Shown: positions 34,638-46,213, counted from the stretch's first letter. The stretch is 64,000 bases of DNA from Trichoderma breve (GCF_028502605.1 NC_079236.1:4134596-4198595), one strand, 5' to 3'. A program made the numbers and translations. The notes: a model not told the origin generated them from the sequence alone.

Positions 34638-35468
34638 TCACACAGAAAAAACTTCACCGGGCGCAATTTCTTCGTCTTCATCGTTCTCGTCAACCTCATC
34701 ATCAAGATTAGCCTCAACCACCTCGTCTTCATCATCCTCGCCTCTATTTTCTGAAGCCATTACCCAACAATTATCCGATTGCATTCTAGCATGTTTGATG
34801 TCCCTGCGTAAGAAGAATTTGAAGGTGATCTTCCGATAACAAAATGCAAATATTCGTTCTCCTGGTGCTTTGATAATCTCGGTGTCTAGACCACCATGAC
34901 CATGTTTTGCGCTGATTCCGGCGTCCAAGTCGATGCCAGGGACTGCGACACCTGTAGTCGCAGTCACAATGTCGTTTACGGGGATCTTAGCGTCAAAGCT
35001 CTCCATTCGGGATTCTTGATTAACTCTGCCAATTGTGGCATCTACAACGGTGTAATAGGCAGTGATAAAGTAGAGAGCTTTGGTGCCGTTCTCGATCTCA
35101 TTTTGAAACCATTCCTTTGCGTCGTCATCGCCACTACAGATGCGATTGAATAGAGCCTTTGGCTGTGAGAGTTCGTAAAGTTTGGTCATGCATTTGGAAA
35201 GCATGTTCATGTTGACATTCTGGCCCTCGTATGATGCTGAAAGGAGATTTGTAAGTTGGGCTGAGATTGATGAGTTGTTGCTGGTAAGAAACAGTCGGCC
35301 AAGGCTGTCTTGCTCTTGCAGAAGAATATCTGGCCCTCCTATTTTAACTGGAAATTTGGTGCTGGAGAATGCATCTTGATGCGGCTGACGAATATTGGGG
35401 ACAATGCTACCAAGTTGGACGGCGTCACGCACTGGTGCCACAGCAGGTATAAAGAATTTCTTCGCCAT
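34638..35468 (-). CDS. Gasdermin-like pore-forming protein (fungal RCD-1/HET-Q1 type), putative CHAT substrate
   Basis: Single-exon gene for 276 residues, within the length range of fungal gasdermin-like proteins. I see an N-terminal KKFFIPAVAPVRDAVQLG, a central helical part, an ALYFITAYYTVVDATIG strand segment (about 131-147), TGVAVPGIDLDAG (about 172-184) and PGERIFAFCYRKITFKFF (about 202-219). The order strand, glycine-rich loop, then PGE-IFA-YRK is what I associate with the fungal gasdermin fold, but this is recognition by eye. The last ~36 residues are extremely acidic (EDDEDE, DENDEDEE), suiting a short autoinhibitory tail removed by proteolysis. Fungal gasdermin genes are known to cluster with protease genes (het-Q1/het-Q2), and here the neighbour is a CHAT protease. 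The reading frame is intact. Alternative: an unrelated acidic protein. Confidence 0.68.
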   Translation of the reverse strand: MAKKFFIPAVAPVRDAVQLGSIVPNIRQPHQDAFSSTKFPVKIGGPDILLQEQDSLGRLFLTSNNSSISAQLTNLLSASYEGQNVNMNMLSKCMTKLYELSQPKALFNRICSGDDDAKEWFQNEIENGTKALYFITAYYTVVDATIGRVNQESRMESFDAKIPVNDIVTATTGVAVPGIDLDAGISAKHGHGGLDTEIIKAPGERIFAFCYRKITFKFFLRRDIKHARMQSDNCWVMASENRGEDDEDEVVEANLDDEVDENDEDEEIAPGEVFSV

Positions 35469-35849
35469 GACCCAACAATTGATGTAGGAATAGAAAGGGA
35501 ATGAACCACAGTGATGCTAGAGTGGTGGGTAGGAAGGCGGCGGCAATAATATATAACAGTGGTAAGGCTCACCTTATTCCAGACTCACATTCGTTATTCT
35601 GGGAATGTAAGTTATTTAATTGGTCTACAAAAGGATACTAGGCACTTAATCAATCATTTGCTATATTAAATATTGAGATGTTGAGGCAATTATTCACACA
35701 CGTGAATACTTGGTTATTCACCTCAAATGCAACCCCGCACTTCTCATCCCTGCCTTCAGCTGCCTCATTCCTGGAACTTACACCATTACGGTAGATGTCT
35801 CAGCCCGCCACGGGTTACTCTCGACTAAATCTTCTAACCGGTATTTGCC
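35469..35849. promoter_or_regulatory. Divergent promoter of gasdermin-like gene and aldo-keto reductase
   Basis: 380 bases between two divergent start codons, AT-rich from 35610 to 35740. No specific operator was identified. Confidence 0.35.
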
Positions 35850-36929
35850 ATGTCTCCTCCTACTCAGCCAGTAGCCGCCGTCTTTGGCGGAACACGAATA
35901 GGCAACAGAGAGCTATTCATGCCCCATACCCAGCTCGAGACATTCTTAACAACGCTAGCTCAGCACCACGTTACCAAAATTGACACAGCACAGGCGTACG
36001 GAAATTCTGAAGTTACACTTGGCAGAATCCAGGCGGGCAACAGATTTGTCATTGACACAAAATGGAGCCCTTCTTCATGGACCGAATCCAGCACGCCCTG
36101 GGCCACCAGCGAGCGCATTATACGCTCTGCCGAGGAAAGCATCTACAAGTTAGCAGTTGACCAAGTAAGTAGAACCCTTGCCAGCCCTCCATACAAAGTC
36201 ATCTTTCTTGTGCACAAACAATGTCAAGGACTTTATTACGATACTTTACCTATATTCTGCTGTTACTGATGCTAATTTCATCCAATTATTGCCCAAAAGA
36301 TTGACATATTTTACCTTCATAGGCCAGACCCAATGACACCAATTTCCGAAACCCTTGCGGCAGTAAATACCATTCACAAGCGTGGCGTTTTCCGCCGATT
36401 TGGGCTATCAGGCTTCCCTGCCACAGAGATTGAAGCTATATACAATCACTGCGCCGATCACAGCTATCCTCTCCCCGTCGTTTACCAGGGTAGCTACAAT
36501 CCATTGAATAGACATAAAGAAACTGCCCTACTTTTGACCTTGCGCAGACTGGACATCTCCTTCTATGCGTACGGTACTTCAGCTGGAGGATTTCTCGGCA
36601 AAAGTGTGGCACAAGCAAAAGAACTGGCCAACAATGGTACCTATGTCTCAGCGACCTGTCGGCCGTATTTGCGCGATGCCAACTTTTTGGAGATGCTAGC
36701 ACAATGGAACACTATTGCAGCAATCGAAAGAGTGAGCCCAGCTGAGCTGGCGTATCGCTGGGTGGCGTACCATTCAGCATTACGCTCAGACAACGGTGAT
36801 GCATTTATCATTGGTGCTAGTAGCCCTGAACAACTAGACGAAACACTCAGTGGCATTGAGAAGGGTCCACTCAGCGGCAATGCATGTGTTTCTATTCATG
36901 AAATATGGGAAAAGGTAAAAGGAGAATGA
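35850..36929 (+). CDS. Aldo-keto reductase, AKR7 (aflatoxin-aldehyde reductase-like)
   Basis: NADPH-dependent cytosolic reductase of 314 residues in two exons, 35850-36164 and 36300-36929 (945 nt), with a 135-nt intron. The catalytic tetrad is visible: Asp in KIDTAQAYG, Tyr in the same motif, Lys in VIDTKWSP and His in IFYLHRPDP. Then come LSGFPATEIEAIYNHC, VYQGSYNPLNR, the YGTSAGGFLGK loop and the C-terminal cofactor site IIGASSPEQLDETL. Order and length match the AKR7/AKR13-type reductases that reduce dialdehydes and other reactive carbonyls. An ATG at 35795 lies in another frame. The gene is intact. It adjoins the cell-death pair but has no evident link to it. Confidence 0.92.
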
Positions 36930-38709
36930 GTTGCCAGAAGGCATATAGCTTAGTTTACAGTTATTACAATCAAGACTTGGAAAGAAAGCTAGCCTATTGA
37001 GTCACCATGTTAAACATCATGTTAAGAGTGAACACAGGATATTAGGAAGAGGGCGCGGTAAGTCTACCCGCATGTGATCCATGCCATAATTGAGATTATT
37101 TACACCGAACCCAAGAAAAGTTTTCTATTCGCCACTTACTAGAAACGTCTTCTTTGCTTATCTTCGATAGCGGCAATATATATCGTATACCTAGAGAAAT
37201 GTCCTCCGGCGTGGAAATGCGCCACTGTCAGACACGTGGAAAGGACATTCACTGTAACATCATAGTATATAGGTCTCACTCGCTAAATTGGAGTCAATCA
37301 CTTAGAGTCTGGGATAACAAATGAATGCGTACAAGACGTTTGCCCAGGTTCCGGTGGGCCGGGAACAGGTATGGCAATATCGTTTCATTCTTCGAATTAT
37401 TTACCTGGTCTTTAGAACACTAGGATTAAGTAGACTTAATCCGTCCAACTATTTCAAGCTCGGCATGAGAAGGGAGGAATGCTCTCCAGGAGACGATATC
37501 TCGCTCGCTGCGCGTTACGTACATGGATTGTGCATGGAACATAAAGAGCATAGCCAAGAAGATCTGGTGCTCTCCGTAGGGTGTATGCATACTGATATCA
37601 GAGTGCAAGATGGATAATTTCTTTGGCTTTTTCAGTATATCTTTTCCACAATAAATGCTGGGGGCTAGTAGCCTAAAAATACCATCAGAAATGAGCAATC
37701 AGTAGAGAAGTATGACAAGAGAGTGGTAGATGAAGTGGATATTTATGTGATTTCAGGTGACCGAATCACATTCAGGCCGATTCCACAACACCTCCTGAAG
37801 ACGCGTTATCTTCGAGTCGATTGCATCTTCGATAGTCTGGTGGCTACCTTGCTTCAGCTGCGGTAGCGTCGTCAATATGAAGATTGTGAAAATCTTCAAC
37901 AGGAGGCAGAATTATTAAAAGGAAATTGTTGAATGAGTCAGGCGGATTTCGGAATGAATAACTAGGCCATAGAAGTCACGATATGATCAATATTTATCAT
38001 GGATATTTCCTTCTCCACATACATGCCCATGAATTGGCGGGAGATTTGCGAATCACGTAGCTGGATCGCAGAAGACCGTCCAAGATAAAGGCTCTGGAGC
38101 TGATCACAGATGAATGCGCCTAGAAAACACGGCGTCTGATTCCAATGCTCATTGTCTTGTCGCCCGTCACTTTGCAATCTATGCGTATGCCCAGCTCGTA
38201 AATCATGCGGATATCGTAGCTTCTGTAGAGCCGACCTTTTGATGTTGGGCCCAGAGCATTAGACGTCCATCCAAGCAAGAAGAATCCACGTTCCTATTGA
38301 CATTCGCCAAATGTTCCCCAACGGCCGCCATTACCGCAAGTACTACAAACGCTATGCCTTGCTACGAGTGGTTGCTATGACTAGCCCATCTTTTTGGGTC
38401 AGAATGGCAAAATTCTGACGGGTGACACCCCGTGGCTGACAAATGTTTTTATCAATAGAGGCATTGACAGCAACAAAACTGTCAGAAAGCTCTTAATTAG
38501 CACCTAGCTGAATGCTTAGGGACAATGAATGAGATTATTAACAATACGGTCTAAATGTGATTAGTGTCGTAGGTCATAAATTTCGGGTAGAAAGATTCAG
38601 TAGCACGAGATGCGCTGCGGCGTCTATAAGAGCAGCAACCGGCAGTAAAGCGGCTCATGCAAAACTTTACTACTGTCATCACCTTTTTGCCCTGTTTAAT
38701 CCATCGACA
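36930..38709. other. Spacer, 1.8 kb
   Basis: Includes an open frame of 98 codons at 37321-37617 that I do not recognise and doubt. No RNA gene or repeat was seen. The right part is the promoter of the NmrA-like gene. Confidence 0.4.
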
Positions 38710-39845
38710 ATGACGACACCTTTAAATATCCTTATTCTAGGCGGTGTTGGGGCTCAAAATTCTCATGTCGCCAAAGAACTTGCTGTCGCCGGCCACAAAG
38801 TACGCATTCTTACTCGCGATACACAGAAAAGGGGGGCCAGGGAGCTGGCTGCTTTGCCAGGCATCGAAATCGTCCAGGGTGACACGTATGACGAGGAAAC
38901 CCTGGAAGCTGCTCTCAAAGGTATCCAGTCCGTATATGTGAACACAAACGGTTTCGCTATCGGCGAACGGAGCGAAATATACTGGAGTATTCGTATCTAC
39001 GAGATTGCATATTGGGCAGGAGTGAAACATTTCGTCTATAGCACACTTCCATACGTGTCCAGGAGAAGCGGGTTTAATCCCAAATTTCGCGTTCCCTTCG
39101 TTGATGGCAAGGCTAAGTTTGCGGGTAAGTTTTCCATAAAGAAAACTCATGTATTCATGGCTAACTTGTATGTTCTGGTACAGAGTATCTCAAATCCCAG
39201 CCGACGAATCCTATGAACTGGAGCTTAATAGAGAGTGGCCCATACGCTGAGGATAACTTGTACCGCCGACCTCCTACTTATGACGAAAAAACAGGGGAGT
39301 GGGTTTGGAGAATTTACCTTGGCGAAGGTGGGTGTTACCCACTCGTGGATTTGCCAGACTTTGCTTGGTTTGCTCGATATATACTTGAGCACCCAGAAGA
39401 GTTTCGAGGCGACCTTCTAAGCGTGGGAATAAAGCACACTTCCGGAAAAGAACTGGCTGAGGCTCTCACAGTGACCACAGGCAAGCCATCTCGATATGTG
39501 CCGTTAACTAAAGAGGAATTCCTTCAGGATGCGCCACCTATTAAAATTGGTGCGGCTCATTCGCCGGGTTATGATGATCCCACGCTATGGACAGCCCAGC
39601 AGATGTTTCTTCATTGGTCCACGGCTTGGATAGACAGTGTCGGCAACACAGGTTTGTGGACAAGAGATTATGAGCGCCTCGACAAACTCAAGCCGGATCG
39701 TATCAGGACCGTTGCAGAGTGGATGAAATCGGTGGGCTATGATCCTGAGAAGCCGAAACATTTGGTCAATACGGGTATGACAGTTGCTGGAGTCGGCGAG
39801 ATATTTTTGTGGGGGGAAGATGCTTCTGAACAGGACAAGGACTAA
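38710..39845 (+). CDS. NmrA-like NAD(P)-binding protein
   Basis: Atypical short-chain dehydrogenase-like protein of 358 residues in two exons, 38710-39124 and 39184-39845. The Rossmann start LNILILGGVGAQNSHVAKEL is followed by GHKVRILTRD, GIEIVQGDTYD, the NNxxA-position segment VYVNTNGFA, HFVYSTLP and NWSLIESGPYAEDNL. This is the NmrA/HSCARG order; such proteins sense NADP(H) redox state or act as reductases. The dinucleotide-binding glycine motif reads GGVGAQN, so the third glycine (usually GxxGxxG) is Asn, which may weaken cofactor binding. A longer N-terminal reading from 38557 is open, but the ATG at 38710 directly before the Rossmann strand is the natural start. Confidence 0.86.
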
Positions 39846-41426
39846 ACCAATACTAGCCCACGATCAGTTGGGTATTGTATGCGAGAGAATTTACAAAATA
39901 CTATGCAGAACTTATTATACTACTATTGGCAAACCTTTGCTGTAATTGCCTAGGTATAACAAACTACCCGAAGTGATTACCACGGCACTACGACATGCCA
40001 TCAAATCGTCCATGGATGGGCACACAAGCCGTAAGGCCGAGAGTTTGGTTATAGCCCAGGGCATTGCTGTTCCTTTCAGAAATGGAGCGAGTTGGCGGAA
40101 TAGGTTTACTTTGTCTTATTCAGGATGAATTAGCCTCCACGTAATACATATAGGGTATCTCGTGCCATGATCGCATTTAGTGATACGACAACAACTGAGT
40201 GGATTGCCATCGTGGTCTCGCTTCCAGATTCTAGGCAAAGTCTTAGCGATTTCTATTCCAAATTACTCCCTGTCTCTCTGTAGCGCTAGTCGCAGTCCGA
40301 AACCTCGCAGCAATCCTATCGGAAACAGATGGTGTTCATCATAGCGTGTCTCAGTTGCCAAGTATATAATTTGCCAGCATAGATAATTTTCAGTGGACTA
40401 AATTTTTTCCCAGCTAAAGTTTCTCCGTCCACAACTAGAACAGACTGAATTTTTGCACAGACAGGAATACGCACAGCATGGTACATCATGAACCACCTTT
40501 GCAACTTGACTATGCAATTTTACTGTCTGATGACTGCCTGATCTTGTCATGAATCCTTGACCGCAGGGTGGAGGCCCATGCTCTTTCAAGAGTCTCCTGA
40601 CGACCACATTCCTGTAGAAGAAGTAAGACAAGAGACCTCTCAAATCAACGTCTTTGAGCCCATCATTCAGCTCAAGGTATTGAAATAGACCCAGCCACAG
40701 CCCCCGAGATAGGCAAACTTGTAGTTGAGAGCAAGTTGTACATGATACCGCCCATTCTGACGGTGAGGGTGGTATCATATCGAGAGGTGGTGGCACGCGC
40801 CCAGCCGGACTCCGCTCTTGAATCCTGCATTAGTGAGAGCAGGCTGTATCTGTCTTCTCTTCTGAATCGATAATACGTAGTTCATTAATTAAGCTAGCTT
40901 GGATGTTTGATTGTTAAAATTCCTCGGAAATTGTCATAGGAGCACCCAATTCAGCTCTGTGCTCATGCTGCTATGTAGAATTCGGTCTCTAGTACATGAT
41001 AGAAAAACGAAAGGCTGCTGTTTAATATATACTAAGAAAAGATTTAATACGGAAAAGCATCATACATTTCGTTTGAAAGTACTTAGTAATTTGCAATTAC
41101 CTACAAGAGCTTCAATTTCATGACATTCAAGGCTCTTGCTTTTTAATTAACTGGCTTGCGTATCTTACGTGAGCTGTACAGTAGGAATACGCTGAACGCT
41201 GCCAGGCGTATACGCACAACGCTGTCGGCGATTACGCTAAACGCAATATACCGAACACGCACTGAATACGGTGATGAAAGCCAACGAACAAGAAAAGCGG
41301 TTTGCGGCATCAGAACGAGTATAAGAAGGGAGTCTTGCCACCAAAAATCATATCTGATTAGCACAGAGAAAGCATTCGACATTCACACGATCTCTATTGT
41401 AAACTCACTGCAAAACAACGCACGCA
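39846..41426. other. Spacer, 1.6 kb
   Basis: A minus-strand open frame at 40398-40796 (132 codons) is Cys-rich but not recognised and has no supporting context. No repeats were noticed. The right end carries the promoter of the secreted hydrolase. Confidence 0.4.
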
Positions 41427-42793
41427 ATGGGCGGCATTCTCCCTCTCGTTTCATTTGGGGCTCTGGTTCTTGCTTCTACCACAGCGAGCACCCCTACCGG
41501 CTCCGCTACGACCCTAACCACCAAGCTATGCGTCCAACTCCAGATTCCAGTCCATGTGGTGGCCACCAACTACCACTATGACCAACCCCGTGTTGATAGC
41601 AGTATTGACGCCATGGACTGGACCGTGAATGTTACTACTTGGAGCAGTTCCAACTTCACTGAACGTATTACTGAACGCGTGGATGTTAACAAAACATTCA
41701 ATATCGGTGCGCAATTGTGCGTGCCGTCCCGGAAGACCAGTAAAGCAGGCATTTTGCAAATCGCAACCCCTGGGCTTGGGTTTGGCAAAGAGTTAGCAAC
41801 GAATCTTATGACGAAAACCAACTATGGCAGCCCGCTGATAAGTCCTTGATCTAGATACTTCGACGTAGAGGTTGATCCACAGCAGTACTCCTACGTTGAT
41901 GCCGCTATCAACAAGGGTTACTCCGTCCTTTCTTACGACCGACTTGGCACCGGTGCATCTGAGAAGCCAAATGCTTATGACGATGTTCAGATTCCAGTGG
42001 AAATTGAAATCTTGGCAGGCCTGACTAAAATCGCCCGCGGTGGAAAGCTGTTGAGTTCCTCCAATGCATCGTCAGCCATCAGCAACGCAAGCGCCAAGTT
42101 CGACTTCGTACCTACCAAAATTGTCCATATCGGCCACTCGTTCGGCTCATATATAAACTCGCTCATGCTTATCAACTACCCCGATATCATTGATGGCGCT
42201 ATTTTTACAGGCCTTTACCCTAACAGCATAGAAGCCACCAACCCGCTCAACGTCTTGAATTACAATCACGCATTCGCTAAAGAGAGCGACCCCGTCCGTT
42301 TTGCCAAATATGGCTCGGGTTATTTCGTTTTGGATAATGAGGAAACTCTCCAGAAGCTGTTTTTCCAAAAGGCCACTCTGGACCCAGCTCTGCTTACTTA
42401 TGCCGACAGCATAAAGCAACCCGAGGCCATAGGCGAGTACTCATCCGAAGATGACAACCCGCTTGCACCCGCACCCGATTACAAAGGCCCGTTAATGGTA
42501 AGTAGAGAGCAGAATCGCACTTTGGCTGTCTCTCAAACGTTTAGATAACACCAAGACGACTGACTCTTTTTCTCCTACAGTTTTTTGTTGGCGAGTTTGA
42601 TAACTTCATCTGTAATGGCAATTGCAGCGGTATCTACAGCGAAGCCTTTGCTCGCCAGATTTATCCAGGCGTGGGCGTAGACGACCTTATCTATTACCTG
42701 CAGCCCAATACAGGTCATGCCTCAATGTTGTCGACAAATGCTTCCGCTGGCTATGAGGTTATGCTAGGGTTCTTGGATTCTCGAGGGTTGTAA
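41427..42793 (+). CDS. Secreted alpha/beta hydrolase
   Basis: Predicted extracellular hydrolase of 406 residues. Exons: 41427-41791, 41855-42497 and 42581-42793 (1221 nt). The start ILPLVSFGALVLASTTAS looks like a signal peptide. Several N-x-S/T sequons (NVTT, NFTE, NKTF, NASS) fit a secreted glycoprotein. YSVLSYDRLGTGASEKP precedes the nucleophile elbow GHSFG (Ser). The acid may be in FFVGEFDNFIC and the histidine in NTGHASM. The first intron uses a GTTAGC donor, supported because it yields KEYFDVEVDPQQYSYVDAA in frame. The fungal family has no firm substrate that I can name; esterase or peptidase-like activity is possible. Confidence 0.85.
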
Positions 42794-43135
42794 TTAAGTA
42801 ACACTATTTATTTACATACCTGCTTAGGTAGCCTACAGACTGCTTTATTTTATTAGTCTATGTCATAGCTAATATATATATATATCTGTCTCAAGTCAAA
42901 TCTTTTGTTGAACTACTCCAAGAAAAATTATTTCAAGATGACTATTTATCTCTAATAGCAGCATTTAAGTAGCTACTTCATTAGCTGTTTTCATGATTTC
43001 TTGATACCTTTGCTTAGTTTAGTGTTACAATAGCTATAATAGCCAGCTATGGCAACAAAGGGCTTGCGAAGTCCTATAGCTTAGAATAGACCAACTAGCT
43101 TCAACTGTTCAATAGTCTAACTTATTTTCTTTTTG
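42794..43135. other. Convergent 3' spacer
   Basis: 342 AT-rich bases between two stop codons, including a short TA microsatellite near 42873-42886. No gene was seen. Confidence 0.5.
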
Positions 43136-44933
43136 TCAAAATATACCAGTAACATCCCTGGCATCAAGGAGTTGGAGGTATGTCGCTGGATTGAATAGCG
43201 TTAATAAAATGCTAAACAGGAAGTAAAGAAGATTATTTACCTGCAGCCTTCCAACGATGACTATTCACTCTTAGACTCTGCTTGATATCATGAATTGCAT
43301 TTTTAGCGTCCTCCGAGTCTGACTTTTGTAAAATTTGGGAATAAACGATGGCGGAGCGATAGAACGCGTCGTGGCAAAATGGGGATATGTCATCATTTCC
43401 ACTTAGCCCTGTTCGAAGAATGTGATGTGAGAGGATCAGCATATCTGCCGCTGTAGTTATTTGAACTTCTATTACGGAATTCGCCTCCACCGGGGACTTG
43501 TTCTGATTAATCCAAGCTATTTCTTGGTTAAGAATGAGTCGTGCGCTATAAACATTAATGCTTGATCAATAGAATAGGATCTCTCTGATGCAATACCTAT
43601 GGCATATCGTGGTGGGACAGCAGACTTCAATACCTCGTTTTGCACCCTCCTGTAGCGTAACCTTTGTCAAGGCGGCAATTGTGCTATCGAGTATTTGTAC
43701 TTCATGCTCAAGGATACGATGATCACTTGCTTGAGGACCAGTATATCTGAGCACCTTTCCCAGCAAATAGGCTGCTTGAACTGTCAGGCAAAATCGACCC
43801 ATAGCCTCTGTGGGAGGAGAAGAAATGACAAGTGGAGGGTTGGGAGGTGGATACTACGTCGATGTTAGTAAACCTGCGAGGCGCGAGAAATTGATGGCAT
43901 GAGATTAGTCTTCAAGAGCGCATACCCCCATTTCCCAGAGCTTGTCATCCATTGGTAGCACGCTCGTGTTACTCGGCTCTTTGATCAATAGAGCTCGTTC
44001 CGGGCAACCGACGTTCAAGTATCTATGTCACCGTCAGCAGGCATCTCCTTGCAAATTTCCCACGTCTTGAATACCGATCTAGAATAATAATAGTCCACCA
44101 TGTCCTTCTCTCCTCCTCCGAACCATCCGGTTTAGATGAGCAGAAGGAATCAATTGTTCGATCGATGCCGAGTGCAATGCCATATCTGGCGCAGTAACCG
44201 ACTGTTAAATAGGCTGAGGGATAGATAGCTTGCCCGAGTTCATATATCGCAACGAGAACAAGTGCTTGTAGCGTTCTGAATGTCAAGCTACCACTTAATT
44301 CTACCTCCAAAAGAGCTCTCTTGAGGCTACAGTAGGTAGCAGAAGTCGCATTGGCATCGGGCTCTGTTGTGATGAGCTTTATAGCAGCTATGAGAAGAAC
44401 ATTTTCACAGCGACGTTCACCGAGAGGATTTAAAATCCTTTCCAGGAAATTCCTTCTACATATAAACGGTGCCCATGGGTAATTGTAACGAAAGAAGGCC
44501 TCGGTGAATTCCCTCACAGTGGCCACATCCTCGACGAGAGACACTAAGTCAGGGCTGATGGGTAGATTTGCGTCTGCTAAACTGCCTACAGACCGCCAGA
44601 ACAATGCTGAGTCGGTGAAATATACGGCAGGGAACCCATTTTTGTCCGGTTGGCCTTTGGCGGTGGTGGTCGACGGAGCTCCTTTCGGAGATTTGGGTGA
44701 GGTTCCTGGAACCGAGCTGTTCCTCGTGTTCTTATACACGCAGACACGATCATATCTGGCCAGTGAAATTAGTGTGCTATGTTAGCAACTCTGCGTGACG
44801 GAGCCACCCACCGCTGACAGAGTGAACACCGGGGTTGGCGCCTATCGCATTTCTTTTTCTGGTGCCGACATGTGGAGCAGGAGTACCGCGATAGTCGGCC
44901 AGACTGTGTACGTTTGTCATCCATTATCACCAT
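43136..44933 (-). CDS. Zn2Cys6 transcription factor with fungal-specific (MHR) domain
   Basis: Nuclear regulator of 503 residues in six exons: 44933-44812, 44755-44075, 44022-43926, 43853-43597, 43545-43241 and 43185-43136 (1512 nt, all phases consistent). The zinc cluster spans the first intron: CSTCRHQKKKCDRRQPRC, then SLCQRYDRVC, a perfect C-x2-C-x6-C-x6-C-x2-C-x6-C. The MHR domain follows, with FFRYNYPWAPFICRR, YLTVGYCARYGIALGIDR, RRTWWTIIILDRYLNVGCPE and LPMDDKLWEMG. The last small exon gives YLQLLDARDV, the usual C-terminal motif of this subfamily, so the gene is complete. It is divergent from the aldehyde dehydrogenase at 46214, a plausible target by position only. Confidence 0.9.
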
Positions 44934-46061
44934 TATTCAGATGTCCGAGAGACCCGTCGTCTCAAGTAATCTCAAAATGTATGGATGAAGGATGGACAGG
45001 CCGCATGTAGGAAGTCTATCACGTCAAGAGCTTGAGTCGATCGGATATTTAAGGCGGGGCGGACAAATGGTCGGGGGCGAGCTAAATAATTACCGACCGC
45101 CAATGCGAAGTCCGATCACTATGACGCAGCGGGCTGCTTCTCAAGAGCATCCAGTGGCGAGTCATATTGCTGCGTTTTGTATTAACCGAGGTTCTCAATC
45201 CCAAGAGTCCGCGTTCGGCTGGTATTACTGTACTGTTTGGTACAGTACGGTACTACCCGTTAGCTAATGGATGCAAGGCGGAAAGAGATAGATTATTAAA
45301 GATGAAGATTAGGTTGATCTCATCTCTCTCTGCCCCATGACATCAAATAGCATCGGGCATGGGATCATTCAGCGGAGACATCGCCACGTGCTCCTGTACC
45401 GTGGTTATCTGAGATTTGTCTGCAGCTATTCAGGTGCATGGTCTTAAATAATTTTCGACATATTCCCCTGCAATTGTGGCGTATGATGAAGTTGGCACAC
45501 GACTACATGAACTGAATTTACTGCCCTAGGGTAGTACCATATAGAACCTTAAGCTTCTCAAGGAGTGAGCTGTAGAGATTAGACTGAGAAAGTAAGAAAA
45601 AGGTGCAACTACATCAGATTTGGACCTCCCCTACCGCTACTGTGAAAAGCTATAAAATATGTCGTAATATAGCACGAATGATCTGTGCCTGATGATATTC
45701 GACGTCAAATCTGGCGTATTATTCAGATGCAATCGTTTGGGGCCACAGCACGTCTACCTGCAGCAATCCTCATCCAGCAGTGCGTAGCGGAGTCCGGTCG
45801 GCATTGGTCGGACTTTCACCCCGACTGCTTCTCCTACTGCGCTTGTCCCCACTCCCGCTGCTCCCGCTGTAATCCGGGGAATCTTCCGTGTCTAAAAGAT
45901 GTAAGTAATGGCATATTACAAACCAAAAGACAATGACGGCATGCCATGGCGTCTTCTATACTCAAAGCAATAGTTTTGAGAGAAGGCTGCAGAGAGCAAA
46001 TCTGCTATATATACCGGTCGCCTTGACCGTCAAGTCTGTTTGGCTTCATCTTCTTCAGCAT
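44934..46061. promoter_or_regulatory. Divergent promoter region between Zn2Cys6 regulator and aldehyde dehydrogenase
   Basis: About 1.1 kb without a convincing gene. The frames at 44992-45267 and 45685-45936 have no family features. It must contain the two promoters. Confidence 0.4.
45792..45813. promoter_or_regulatory. Candidate CGG-type site, inverted GTCCG...CGGAC
   Basis: Five-base inverted arms, GTCCG at 45792-45796 and CGGAC at 45809-45813, with an additional CGG between them. Zn2Cys6 dimers bind paired CGG triplets, and a Zn2Cys6 gene starts 0.9 kb away. Purely a motif observation. Confidence 0.25.
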
Positions 46062-46163
46062 CATCTCCAATCAACAAGCATCTTCAATCAACAAGCATCT
46101 TCAATCAACAAGCATCTTCAATCAACAAGCATCTTCAATCAACGAGCATCTTCAATCAACAAG
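46062..46163. repeat. Six tandem 17-bp repeats upstream of aldehyde dehydrogenase
   Basis: Six head-to-tail copies of CATCTTCAATCAACAAG with single-base variants in copies 1 and 5, ending 50 bases before the ATG at 46214. They most likely lie in the 5' leader or core promoter, where they repeat a CAATCAACAA element. Confidence 0.95.
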
Positions 46164-46213
46164 TATCGCTATTCAACAATAGAACAACTTTATCCCTTGC
46201 AACAATACTCACA

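Noticed and set aside
37321..37617. 98-codon open frame as a small protein gene
   Set aside because: No recognisable domain, signal peptide or cysteine pattern; nothing beyond being open supports it.
40398..40796. Cys-rich 132-codon frame as a secreted effector
   Set aside because: No signal peptide and irregular cysteine spacing; probably chance.
43136..44933. Regulator gene lacking a zinc cluster
   Set aside because: A separate first exon at 44933-44812 encodes most of the cluster, and the sixth Cys comes from exon 2.
46062..46163. CRISPR-like or coding repeat array
   Set aside because: Six 17-bp units directly abut with no spacers, and the open frame through them has no homology; it is a leader repeat.
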